Below are positions 18,734-26,824 of a stretch of 64,000 nt of DNA, piece by piece. Both the position numbers and the translations under genes were made by a program. Numbering within the stretch: the first letter of the stretch is position 1; every line of letters starts with the position of its first letter. This stretch comes from Motilibacter deserti (GTDB lineage Bacteria; Actinomycetota; Actinomycetes; Motilibacterales; Motilibacteraceae). The notes beneath the pieces were generated by a model that searched no databases, was not told the origin of the DNA, and saw only the letters and a program-made list of their open reading frames with translations. The stretch lies in assembly GCF_011250635.1 (NCBI RefSeq), contig NZ_JAANNP010000009.1:18762-82761 (forward strand), read 5' to 3'.

Positions 18734-20851
18734 GTGACCTCGACACGCCCCGCGCGCTGCTGCGCCGCCCTCGTCACGGTCGCTGCGGTCGCGGCCCTGT
18801 CCCTCACCGCCACGCCGGCCGAGGCCGCCGCACTGCGCGCCGCCTCCGCAGCCGGCCTGGACGCGGTCGTCACCGCAGAGCTGACCCCCGCCGAGGCGCA
18901 GGCGTTCGTGGACGCCCTGCCGCAGCGCGGCGAGAGCGCGGCGTCGTTGGCCTACACGGTCGAGGCCGGCGGCACCCTCGCCGTCGACACCGTCGAGGTG
19001 GCCGCGGAGTCCGTCAGCACCGCGTCCCGGCTGCTCGACGCCCAGCCCTCCGTCGTCGCCGCCGGGCCGGACACCCGCCGCTCGCTGCTCGCCGGAGACC
19101 TGCCCGACCCGTACGCGAGGTCGCAGTGGGCGCTCGCCCGGCTGGGCGCGCAGCAGGCGCGCGGGCTGCCGCACGGCACTCCCCCGGTCGTGGCGGTCAT
19201 CGACACGGGTGTCGACGGGACGCACCCCGACCTCGCGGGCGTGCTCGTCGCGGGCACGGACGTCCTCACCGGCGGCGACGGGCTGACCGACAGCGAGGGG
19301 CACGGCACGCACGTCGCCGGCATCATCGGCGCGGTCGTCGGCAACGGCATCGGCGTGGCCGGGCTCGTCCCGGACGCCCGCATCATGCCGGTGAAGGTGT
19401 TCGGCCCGGACGGCACCGCATACTCCTCCGACGTGGCCAAGGGCATCATCTGGGCCACCGACCACGGCGCAAAGGTGCTCAACCTCTCCCTCGGCAGCGA
19501 CACCCCGAGCGCCGCGGAGGCCTCGGCCGTCCGCTACGCCACCAGCCACGGTGTGGCCATCGTCGCGGCGATGGGCAACGACGGCGAGACCGGGAGCCCG
19601 ACGTCCTACCCCGCCGCGTACGCCGGTGTCCTGGCCGTCGGCGCGACCACCGACACGGACACCCGAGCGCCCTTCTCCTCGACCGGCTCGCACATCGGCG
19701 TCGCCGCGCCGGGGGAGGACATCCTCTCGACCTACCCCGACGATCGCTACGCCTGGCTCGACGGCACGTCGATGGCGACGCCGTACGCGGTGGCCGCCCT
19801 CGGCCTGGTCCTCGGGGCCTGGCCGTCGCTGACCGCTGCCCAGGCCGTCAGCCACATCGAGGCCACCACCACCGATCTCGGCGACCCGGGCTTCGACGAC
19901 GAGTTCGGGTGGGGGCTCATCGACCCGGTCCGCGCCCTCAGCACGCAGCCGGACGGGGTGACGGCCGAGCCGCAGCCGACGGGGACGGTGGCCAGCGGCG
20001 GCGCGGGCGGGAACGGCGGCTCGGGCGGCAGCGGCACGCCCGACCCCGCTCCCCCGACCGATCCTGCTCCCACCGCCCCGGCACCCCAGCCCGACCCCGC
20101 ACCCACGACCGACCCCGCACCCACGACCGACCCCGCACCCCCCACCGCCCCGGCACCCACGACTGCGCCGGCACCCACGGCTCAGCCCGCGCCGGCTCCG
20201 GTCGCCGGTTCGACGCAGCCCTTGCCAGTCGACCCCGCCCCCGCCCCCTCCACCGCGCCCGAGCCCGCGCCCTCCGGGGGCTCCACGGGCACCGCGCCCG
20301 CCGGGCTCACCGTCACGGCGGCCGCCCGGCCCGCCGCGGCGCGGGTGACGTACGGCAGCACCGTGACGGTCACCGGGACGGCGCTGCTCGGCGGCCTCGG
20401 GCTGACGGGGACGGCCCGCCTGCTGGAGGGCGCCCGGACGCTCGCCACCGGCTCGGTGCGCGCCGGCACGTTCACCCTGCGGGCGCCGTTGCAACGCAGC
20501 GGGACGCTGCGGGTCAGCGTGACGTCGGGCAGCCGGACCGCGGTCGTCAGCGTCGGCTCGGCGCGCACGGTCGCGGCCGGGGTCAGCTGGGCCGCGACGA
20601 GCAGTGGGCGGGCCCGTGCGCGCACTGCGTTCCGCGCCGACGTGGACGCGCCGGCCCGGCTCAGGGCGCGCCTCGAGCAGAAGGTCGGCAAGCGCTGGGT
20701 GGTCCGGGCGACGGCTCCCGTCTCCGCCAAGGGCACCGTGGCCTTCGTCTGGTCCCCGCCGCGCGGCACGTCGACGCTGCGCGTCGTGGTGCCGGCCGGC
20801 TACGGGGCCGCGGCCGGGACGAGCGCGCTGCGCCGGCACACGGCGCGGTAG
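18734..20851 (+). CDS. Secreted S8 (subtilisin-like) serine peptidase
   Basis: 705 residues. Signal peptide (about 1-33), inhibitor-like propeptide (about 40-115), then the peptidase with catalytic Asp157 (AVIDTGVDGTHPDL), His190 (GHGTHVAG), oxyanion Asn282 and Ser346 (DGTSMATPYAVAAL). A Gly-rich hinge and a Pro/Thr/Ala linker made of TDPAPT-like repeats (about 435-515) lead to a C-terminal Ig-like beta region (VTYGSTVTVTGTALLGG) that may bind the cell surface or substrate. GTG at 18734 chosen for the GGGGGG just upstream and the correct signal peptide. The linker DNA (about 20037-20200) is repetitive and likely length-variable. Exported general protease or processing enzyme. Confidence 0.93.
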   Translation: MTSTRPARCCAALVTVAAVAALSLTATPAEAAALRAASAAGLDAVVTAELTPAEAQAFVDALPQRGESAASLAYTVEAGGTLAVDTVEVAAESVSTASRLLDAQPSVVAAGPDTRRSLLAGDLPDPYARSQWALARLGAQQARGLPHGTPPVVAVIDTGVDGTHPDLAGVLVAGTDVLTGGDGLTDSEGHGTHVAGIIGAVVGNGIGVAGLVPDARIMPVKVFGPDGTAYSSDVAKGIIWATDHGAKVLNLSLGSDTPSAAEASAVRYATSHGVAIVAAMGNDGETGSPTSYPAAYAGVLAVGATTDTDTRAPFSSTGSHIGVAAPGEDILSTYPDDRYAWLDGTSMATPYAVAALGLVLGAWPSLTAAQAVSHIEATTTDLGDPGFDDEFGWGLIDPVRALSTQPDGVTAEPQPTGTVASGGAGGNGGSGGSGTPDPAPPTDPAPTAPAPQPDPAPTTDPAPTTDPAPPTAPAPTTAPAPTAQPAPAPVAGSTQPLPVDPAPAPSTAPEPAPSGGSTGTAPAGLTVTAAARPAAARVTYGSTVTVTGTALLGGLGLTGTARLLEGARTLATGSVRAGTFTLRAPLQRSGTLRVSVTSGSRTAVVSVGSARTVAAGVSWAATSSGRARARTAFRADVDAPARLRARLEQKVGKRWVVRATAPVSAKGTVAFVWSPPRGTSTLRVVVPAGYGAAAGTSALRRHTAR

Positions 20852-20869
20852 CCGCGCGGGCTGGCGGCG

Positions 20870-21682
20870 CTAATGCTCCTCCCGCTCCTGCCGGACCCGC
20901 TCCTTGGTGCGCACGAGCCGGAGCAGGGTGACCAGGCCGAGGCCGCCGACGACGTTGAAGAGCGTCGTGTACCAGAACCAGTGCAGCCAGTCGAGGTAGC
21001 CGTAGGGCGCCGCGCCGCCCGTCAGCGCGGTGAAGATCAGCAGCGAGTCCAGGATCGAGTGGAAGACCTGGGTTCCCGAGAGCACGAACGCCCCGGCGAT
21101 CGCGGCCGCCGCCCGCGCCGGGTCGGAGTCGGTGCCGTGCTGCATCCGGGTCATCAGCGTGATGGCCGCGCCGGCGAGCAGCGCCAGGCACGCCGTACGC
21201 ACCGAGAGGCCCGCGGTGGCGTAGTGCGCCGCGGTCTCCACGGCAAGCGTGTGCAGGTGCGGGAACGCGTGGGCGATCAGCCACGCGATGACCCAGCCGC
21301 CGACGAGGTTCGCCACCAGCGTCACACCCCAGAGCCGCGCGAGGGACGCGGGGCGGCCGCGCTTGGCCGCCACCGCGGTCACCGGCACGAGGAAGCCCTC
21401 GGTGAACAGCTCGCTGTCCGCGAGGAGCAGCGCGAGGAAGCCGACGGAGAACGCCAGCGCGCCGAGCAGCGGGCTGCCGGTCTCGTCGAGGACGACGAGC
21501 ATCGCCAGCAGGCCGACACCGACGTCGATCCCGCCCATGAGGCCCGTGCTGATGAGCGCGCCCCACGTCCGCCCGAGCCGCTGCTCGCCCTCGCCGGCCA
21601 GCCGGTCGAACGCGCTCTCCAGCGACGACTCGAGCTCGGCGTCGTTGTCCTCGGCCGACTCACTGGTCCGTTGCCCACCCAT
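20870..21682 (-). CDS. Formate/nitrite transporter (FNT) family channel
   Basis: 270 residues. A soluble acidic N-terminus (about 1-35) precedes six membrane segments. SELFTEGFLVPVTAVAAKRG and WGVTLVANLVGGWVIAWLIA match the FNT pore repeats, and the second half has AGAFVLSGTQVFHSILDSLL. Closest in style to YfdC-like members rather than FocA or NirC, so the ion carried (formate, nitrite or another small anion) is not certain. Converges with the subtilase gene, 18 bases apart. A TAGGCG box eight bases before the ATG hints at a leaderless transcript. Confidence 0.88.
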   Translation of the reverse strand: MGGQRTSESAEDNDAELESSLESAFDRLAGEGEQRLGRTWGALISTGLMGGIDVGVGLLAMLVVLDETGSPLLGALAFSVGFLALLLADSELFTEGFLVPVTAVAAKRGRPASLARLWGVTLVANLVGGWVIAWLIAHAFPHLHTLAVETAAHYATAGLSVRTACLALLAGAAITLMTRMQHGTDSDPARAAAAIAGAFVLSGTQVFHSILDSLLIFTALTGGAAPYGYLDWLHWFWYTTLFNVVGGLGLVTLLRLVRTKERVRQEREEH

Positions 21683-21754
21683 GGCGGGCGCGCCTACCCC
21701 GCGCCGGGTGCGGCAACCACGCAGCGCCTGCGTGCAGGCCTCGGCCGGCCGGCG

Positions 21755-22810
21755 TCAGGTGGGCAGGTGCGGCCCGAGCAGGCTGAGGTCCGCGGGCGAG
21801 AGCCGGTCGGACGCGGTGGCGGCCTGGTGCCAGTAGGGGTAGAGCAGCGGCAGTGCGCTGGCCGCGTCGAGGCGCGCGATCTCGGACTCGTCGAGCCGGA
21901 GCTCGGCGGCGACGAGGTTCTGCCGCAGCTGGTCGGTCGTGCGGGCGCCGATCACCAGCGACGTGACGCCCGGCTTGGCGAGCGTCCAGGCCAGGGCGAC
22001 CTGCGCGGCCGGCACGCCGCGCGCCTCGGCGACCTCCACGAGCACCTCGATCGTGTCGTAGAGCTTGTCCTCGTCGTAGACCGGCGGCTCGCCCCAGTCC
22101 TGCAGCTGGCGGGAGCCCTCGGGCGCCTGCTGCCCCCGGCGGTACTTGCCCGACAGCAGGCCGCCGGCGAGCGGGCTCCACACCAGCACGCCGAGCCCCT
22201 GGTCGAGGGCGAGCGGGACCAGCTCGTACTCCGCCTCGCGGCCCTGCAGCGAGTAGTAGACCTGCTGGCTCACCGGCCGCGGCAGCCCGCCCCGCTCCGC
22301 GACGCCGATCGCCTTCATCGCGTGCCAGGCCGAGTAGTTCGAGATGCCGACGTAGCGGACCTTGCCCGACCGGACGAGGCTGTCGAGCGCCTCGAACGTC
22401 TCCTCCAGCGGCGTCAGCCCGTCCCACTCGTGCAGCTGGTAGAGGTCGATGTGCTCGACGCCGAGCCGGCGCAGGCTGGCCTCGCACCCGCGGACGACGT
22501 GGTGCCGCGACAGCCCGCGGTCGTTCGGCCCGGGCCCCATCGGGAAGCGCACCTTGGTGGCCAGCAGCACCTCGTCGCGCCGTCCCTTGAGCGCCTCGCC
22601 GACGATCTCCTCGCAGACCCCGTCGGAGTAGACGTCCGCGGTGTCGACGAGGTTGACGCCGGCCTCGAGGCAGAGGTCGAGCTGCTGCCGGGCGTCCTCG
22701 ACCGAGCCGGTCCCGACCTTGGCGAACTTGCCGCCTCCGCCGAAGCCCATCGTGCCCAGGGTGAGCGTGGACACGAGCAGGCCCGAGCTGCCGAGCTGGC
22801 GGTACTCCAT
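21755..22810 (-). CDS. Aldo/keto reductase
   Basis: 351 residues, a TIM-barrel NAD(P)H oxidoreductase. The catalytic tetrad can be placed: Asp in LVDTADVYSDG with Tyr three residues on, Lys in LLATKVRF, and His in LYQLHEWD. The C-terminal SLVIGARTTDQLRQNL is the nucleotide-binding loop. ATG at 22810 has GAGGAGA just upstream, so the frame's earlier start (22849) is rejected. It resembles the YajO/Tas group that reduces aldehydes or sugar ketones; the substrate is unknown. Same strand as FNT, 72 bases apart, perhaps cotranscribed. Confidence 0.92.
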   Translation of the reverse strand: MEYRQLGSSGLLVSTLTLGTMGFGGGGKFAKVGTGSVEDARQQLDLCLEAGVNLVDTADVYSDGVCEEIVGEALKGRRDEVLLATKVRFPMGPGPNDRGLSRHHVVRGCEASLRRLGVEHIDLYQLHEWDGLTPLEETFEALDSLVRSGKVRYVGISNYSAWHAMKAIGVAERGGLPRPVSQQVYYSLQGREAEYELVPLALDQGLGVLVWSPLAGGLLSGKYRRGQQAPEGSRQLQDWGEPPVYDEDKLYDTIEVLVEVAEARGVPAAQVALAWTLAKPGVTSLVIGARTTDQLRQNLVAAELRLDESEIARLDAASALPLLYPYWHQAATASDRLSPADLSLLGPHLPT

Positions 22811-22924
22811 GAAGTCTCCTCGAGGGTGTCGTGCTGCGGACACCCTCATGCCCAGCTCGACGACGAGTCAGGCGCGGCCCCGACAGCTCGCGCCCGGACG
22901 TCTCCCGGACCGGGCGCGTGCCGC

Positions 22925-24355
22925 TCAGGCCCGGTTGTGCAGCTGGTGCGCCGCCTCGGCGATCGAGCCGGACAGGCTCGGGTAGACGGTGAACGCGTGG
23001 GCGACCTGGTCGACCGTGAGCCCGAGCGCGACCGCGAGCGAGACCGGGTGGACCAGCTCGCTGGCTCGCGGCGCCACGACGACGCCACCGACGATGATGC
23101 GCGAGCCGCGACGGCAGGTGAGCTTCACGAAGCCGTCCTGCAGGCCCTGCATCTTCGCCCGCGGGTTGGTCGAGAGCGGCAGCTTGACCGTGACGACGTG
23201 CGAGCCCGCGGCCTCGGCCGCCTCCTGGGACCAGCCGACCGTCGCGATCTCGGGGTCGGTGAAGACGTTGGCCGACACCGACTTCAGGTCCAGCGGCGTC
23301 ACCGCCTCGCCGAGCGCGTGCCATATCGCGATGCGCCCCTGCATGGCCGCGACCGACGCGAGCATCAGCACGCCCGTGCAGTCGCCGGCGGCGTAGACGC
23401 CGCGGTTGGAGGTGCGGGAGACCTTGTCGACCTCGATGTAGCCGCCGCGCCCGAGCGTGACACCCGCCTCCTCGAGCCCGATGCCCGCGGTGTTGGGGAT
23501 CGAGCCGACCGCCAGCAGGCAGTGCGAGCCCTCGACCGTGCGGCCGTCCTCGAGCGCGACGACGACGCCGTCGCCGACGCGCTTGACCGAGGAGGCCCGC
23601 GAGCGGGACAGGACCGTCATGCCGCGGCGGGCGAAGACCTCCTCGAGCACCTGCGCCGCGTCGGCGTCCTCAGAGGGCAGGACGCGGTCGCGCGAGGAGA
23701 CCAGCGTGACGGAGGAGCCGAGGGCGTTGTACGCCGACGCGAACTCCGCGCCCGTCACACCCGATCCGACCACGATGAGCTGCTCGGGCAGCTCGCGCAG
23801 CTCGTAGAGCTGCTCCCAGGTGAGGATGCGCTCGCCGTCCGGCTCGGAGCCGGCGAGCACCCGCGGGTGGGCGCCGGTCGCGACGAGCACCGCGTCGGCG
23901 TCGACGGTCTCGGAGCTGCCGTCGGCGAGGGTCGCGACGACGCGCGAGGGGCCGTCGAGCCGGCCGCGGCCGTCGAGGACGCGGACGCCCTCCTTCTCCA
24001 ACCGCTGGCCGATGTCGTCCGACTGGGCCGCGGCGAGCCGCTTGATGCGCGCGTTGACGGCGGCGAGATCGACGCCCACCTTGCCATCGGGGATGCCGTC
24101 GCCGTCGATGTCGCCGATGACGTTGCTGCCGACGCGCACGCCCAGCCCGCCGGACTCGGCGGCGAGCGTCACGACCTCGGCGACGGCGATGAGCGTCTTG
24201 CTGGGGACGCAGTCGGTGAGCACCGCGGACCCGCCGAGCCCGTCGCTGACGACGGTCACGTCGGCGCCGAGGCGGGCGGCACTCAGCGCGGCCTCGTAGC
24301 CGCCCGGGCCACCCCCGAGGATGGCGATGCGCGATGGGCTGGTCACGGGGCTCAT
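22925..24355 (-). CDS. lpdA: NAD(P)H-quinone dehydrogenase, LpdA type
   Basis: 476 residues, pyridine nucleotide-disulfide oxidoreductase fold: FAD motif IAILGGGPGGYEAAL, NAD(P) motif LIVVGSGVTGAEFASAYN, second FAD motif VYAAGDCTG, dimerisation domain from about 350. The usual redox pair CxxxxC is broken: GGSAVLTDCVPSKT keeps only Cys49. That is the feature of M. tuberculosis LpdA (Rv3303c), which transfers electrons to quinones instead of lipoamide. An unusual DIDGDGIPDG insert (82-91) resembles a calcium-binding loop. The C-terminal HPVS... replaces the lipoamide dehydrogenase His-Glu pair. Divergent from the next gene. Confidence 0.9.
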   Translation of the reverse strand: MSPVTSPSRIAILGGGPGGYEAALSAARLGADVTVVSDGLGGSAVLTDCVPSKTLIAVAEVVTLAAESGGLGVRVGSNVIGDIDGDGIPDGKVGVDLAAVNARIKRLAAAQSDDIGQRLEKEGVRVLDGRGRLDGPSRVVATLADGSSETVDADAVLVATGAHPRVLAGSEPDGERILTWEQLYELRELPEQLIVVGSGVTGAEFASAYNALGSSVTLVSSRDRVLPSEDADAAQVLEEVFARRGMTVLSRSRASSVKRVGDGVVVALEDGRTVEGSHCLLAVGSIPNTAGIGLEEAGVTLGRGGYIEVDKVSRTSNRGVYAAGDCTGVLMLASVAAMQGRIAIWHALGEAVTPLDLKSVSANVFTDPEIATVGWSQEAAEAAGSHVVTVKLPLSTNPRAKMQGLQDGFVKLTCRRGSRIIVGGVVVAPRASELVHPVSLAVALGLTVDQVAHAFTVYPSLSGSIAEAAHQLHNRA

Positions 24356-24377
24356 TCTGCCTTGCGCGCGTCACCAA

Positions 24378-24383
24378 TACGAT
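24378..24383 (+). promoter_or_regulatory. -10 box, leaderless promoter
   Basis: TACGAT, seven bases, then GTG at 24391. Confidence 0.5.
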
Positions 24384-24390
24384 TCCGGCC

Positions 24391-24864
24391 GTGGCCCTCT
24401 ACGCCGCCTACGGCAGCAACATGGACGCCCGTCGGATGATGCAGCGGGCGCCGCACTCGCCTGCCCGTGGCTCGGGATGGCTGGTCGGCTGGCGGCTGAC
24501 CTTCGGAGGCGAGGACCTCGGCTGGGAGGGCGCGCTCGCGACCGTCGTCGAGACGCCGGAGGACCCGGCCAGCTCGGTCTTCGTCATGCTCTACGACCTG
24601 ACCGACCTCGACGCCCGCCAGCTCGACGAGTGGGAGGGCGCGGCGATCGGGCTCTACCGCAAGCTGCGGGTCCGCGTGCAGACCCTGGACGGCGAGGTCG
24701 TGGCCTGGCTCTACGTGCTGGACGCCTACGAGGGCGGGCTGCCCAGCGCCCGCTACCTCGGCCTGATCGCCGAGGCCGCAGAGGTGGCCGGGGCGCCGAG
24801 CGACTACGTCTCGGACCTGCGCGCCCGCCCGTGCGTCTCCGTCGGGCCCGGCCCCGCCTCCTGA
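24391..24864 (+). CDS. Gamma-glutamylcyclotransferase-like (AIG2/GGCT fold) protein
   Basis: 157 residues. It starts with the family fingerprint LYAAYGSNMD (the YGSN nucleotide-like binding loop), then GWRLTFGGEDLGWEGALATV, and LDEWEGAAIGLYRK, where the acidic residue expected to be catalytic lies. Related enzymes release 5-oxoproline from gamma-glutamyl peptides; in mycothiol-using bacteria the true substrate may differ. GTG 24391 selected because the TACGAT box lies seven bases upstream. In M. tuberculosis Rv3304, beside lpdA, is a comparable small protein, so the pairing looks conserved. Confidence 0.82.
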   Translation: MALYAAYGSNMDARRMMQRAPHSPARGSGWLVGWRLTFGGEDLGWEGALATVVETPEDPASSVFVMLYDLTDLDARQLDEWEGAAIGLYRKLRVRVQTLDGEVVAWLYVLDAYEGGLPSARYLGLIAEAAEVAGAPSDYVSDLRARPCVSVGPGPAS

Positions 24865-24981
24865 CCCGACCGCACCCGCGGCGCAGGCGCGGCACGCACG
24901 GCAGACACGGCAGCGGCCCCGGCCGTCCGAGGACAGCCAGGGCCGCGAGCTGCGGGCGTACGCCGGAGGCCGGCGCCGCGG

Positions 24982-26565
24982 TCAGTAGCGGAAGCGCGAC
25001 ACCAGGGTCTGCAGCTCCGAGCTCAGGCCCTTGATCAGGCCGGTCGTCTCGGCCGAGAGGCGGACCTCCTCGTCGGTGCTGCCGGTCGCCTGCGCCACGC
25101 GCCCGATCTTGACGGCGATCTCGTCGGTGCCGTGCGCGGCCTGCCCGACGCTGCGGCTGGCCTCGCCGGTCGTCGCGGTCTGCTCCTCGACCGCGGAGGC
25201 GATCGAGGTCTGGAACGTCGCGATCCGGTCGATGATCTCGGTGATCTGGGCGATGGTGTCCGCCGCGGCCGTGGTGTCGGTCTGGATCGTCTCGACGCGG
25301 CGCACGATGTCCTCGGTCGCGCGGGCGGTCTCCTGCGCGAGGTCCTTGACCTCCGAAGCGACGACGGCGAAGCCCTTGCCGGCCTCGCCGGCGCGGGCGG
25401 CCTCGATGGTGGCGTTGAGCGCGAGCAGGTTGGTCTGCTCGGCGATCGAGGTGATGACCTTGACGACGTCGCCGATCTCGCGCGAGGACTCCGAGAGCCG
25501 GCGGACCCGCTCGTCGGTGGCCGTGGCGGCCTGGACCGCGGCCCCGGCGACGGCGACGGCCTCGTTGGCGTTGCGGGAGATCTCCGAGATCGACTCGCCC
25601 ATCTCGTCGGTGCCGGCGGCGACCGTGCGCACGCTGGCCGACACCTGGTCGGCGGCGGCCGCCACCTGGGCGGCCTGCTCGACGGCCTCGGCGGAGGCGG
25701 CGGCGATGCGGCCGGTCCCGCCCTCGAGCGTCTCCGCGGCCTGCGCCAGCGTGCCCGCGGTGCGCGCGGTCGACCCGAGGACCTCGCGGAGCGAGGCGAC
25801 GGTCGTGTCGACGGCGCGGACGAGCTCGCCGACCTCGTCCTTGCGCTGGGCGTCGGCACCGGCCTCGACCGTGAGGTCGCCGTCTGCGACCGCACTGAGC
25901 GTCGCCACGCTGCGCCGCAGCGGGCCGACGATGCCGTTGGCGAGGACCAGCGCGAGGCCGACGCCGCCCGCGGCACCGAGCAGCAGGGCGATGACGAGCA
26001 CGAGCCGGGCCGAGCTGTAGACGTCGTGCGAGGCCTTCTGCTGGGCCTTGCTGGACTCGGCGAGCGCGCCGTTGAGCTTGTCGACGGCGGCGATGATGTT
26101 GGAGTACGCGGTGGAGGAGTCGAGCGTCGAGGACCCGGACGCGCTGGTGGCGGCGCCCGAGACGTTCGCGAGCTTGAGCATGGCGTCCGCCAACGTCCCC
26201 CACGCCTCCTTGACCGAGGCGATCTCGTCGGCCATCGCGGCCTTCTGCTCGGCGCTGAGGCTGGCCTCGAAGCCGTCCAGCACGGGTCCGAACGACGCGA
26301 CCGTCGTCTTGGCGCCCTCGCTGATCTGCGCCTTGGCGTCGTCGCCCTCGGTGATCGGGTAGGCGAGCGCGCTCACCGTCAGGCTCTGGGTGAGGTAGCG
26401 GACCTGACCGGCCGCGAGGACCTGGTCCTGGGTGGCGACGACCTTCTCGACGCCGTTGTTGATGCGGGCGAACGACCAGGCGCTGTAGACCCCCAGCGCG
26501 ATCGACAGCCCGACGACTGACAGGAAGCCGGCCAGCAGCTTCGTGCGGATGCTCGTCGTGCGCAT
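24982..26565 (-). CDS. Methyl-accepting chemotaxis protein
   Basis: 527 residues. TM1 about 8-28, a helical extracytoplasmic sensor (about 30-185), TM2 about 187-210, HAMP (about 211-262) and a long coiled-coil signalling domain. The hairpin tip [20 protein letters not shown] and [20 protein letters not shown] are exact MCP signatures for binding CheW/CheA. The sensor carries a Ser/Thr/Ala loop (140-155) and has no recognisable ligand motif. ATG 26565 chosen; the frame's longer N-terminus is Gly/Arg-rich and precedes no ribosome site. Its presence implies a chemotaxis machinery elsewhere in the genome. Divergent from the cyclase gene at 26825. Confidence 0.95.
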   Translation of the reverse strand: MRTTSIRTKLLAGFLSVVGLSIALGVYSAWSFARINNGVEKVVATQDQVLAAGQVRYLTQSLTVSALAYPITEGDDAKAQISEGAKTTVASFGPVLDGFEASLSAEQKAAMADEIASVKEAWGTLADAMLKLANVSGAATSASGSSTLDSSTAYSNIIAAVDKLNGALAESSKAQQKASHDVYSSARLVLVIALLLGAAGGVGLALVLANGIVGPLRRSVATLSAVADGDLTVEAGADAQRKDEVGELVRAVDTTVASLREVLGSTARTAGTLAQAAETLEGGTGRIAAASAEAVEQAAQVAAAADQVSASVRTVAAGTDEMGESISEISRNANEAVAVAGAAVQAATATDERVRRLSESSREIGDVVKVITSIAEQTNLLALNATIEAARAGEAGKGFAVVASEVKDLAQETARATEDIVRRVETIQTDTTAAADTIAQITEIIDRIATFQTSIASAVEEQTATTGEASRSVGQAAHGTDEIAVKIGRVAQATGSTDEEVRLSAETTGLIKGLSSELQTLVSRFRY

Positions 26566-26670
26566 GGGGCTCCAGTCCTCCGGGGTTGTCCTACCTCGTC
26601 CTTCGGCACCCGCCCCGTCGGCATGAGGCGTCGGAGCACCCCCCGAGCTGCCGAAGCTGACCCGCTGTGT

Positions 26671-26698
26671 TTGCGCACCCACTGAACGGGGCTATAGT
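26671..26698 (+). promoter_or_regulatory. Sigma70-type promoter of the GAF-GGDEF gene
   Basis: TTGCGC at 26671-26676 and TATAGT at 26693-26698, spacer 16 bases. Transcription would start near 26705, leaving a ~120-base leader. On the minus strand the same box reads ACTATA, so it could serve the divergent chemoreceptor too. Confidence 0.5.
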
Positions 26699-26712
26699 CC
26701 GGTCACTTCGCC

Positions 26713-26730
26713 GCGCATTTCTGCGCTTTT
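26713..26730 (+). terminator. Attenuator-like hairpin in the leader of the GGDEF gene
   Basis: GCGCA-TTTC-TGCGC (26713-26726) is followed by TTTT, which is rare in this genome. The last two T of the run also begin a second hairpin TTCAG-GCT-CTGAA (26729-26741), so the two may compete. Function inferred from shape only. Confidence 0.35.
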
Positions 26731-26824
26731 CAGGCTCTGAAGCCGCCCGGAGCCGCGCGTGGGCTACAGCCACGCCGCCCGGGGCGTACGTCCTCGGGCC
26801 CACCTGCCGGGGGAAGGACCGCAC

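Noticed and set aside
20873..24439. Very long plus-strand open frame (about 1,190 codons)
   Set aside because: It lies opposite FNT, AKR and LpdA, which have clear family motifs. Its translation is Arg/Gly/Asp-rich low complexity, the usual GC-rich antisense artefact.
24913..24946. Terminator between the GGCT-like and chemoreceptor genes
   Set aside because: GCGGCCC/GGGCCGC gives only a 7-bp stem with a 20-base loop; too weak to list.
26566..26700. c-di-GMP-I riboswitch upstream of the chemoreceptor
   Set aside because: There is a CGCAAAC segment and a GACGC...GCC stretch, but the GNRA tetraloop, its receptor and the P2 hairpin are not recognisable. Kept only as an unclassified structured leader.
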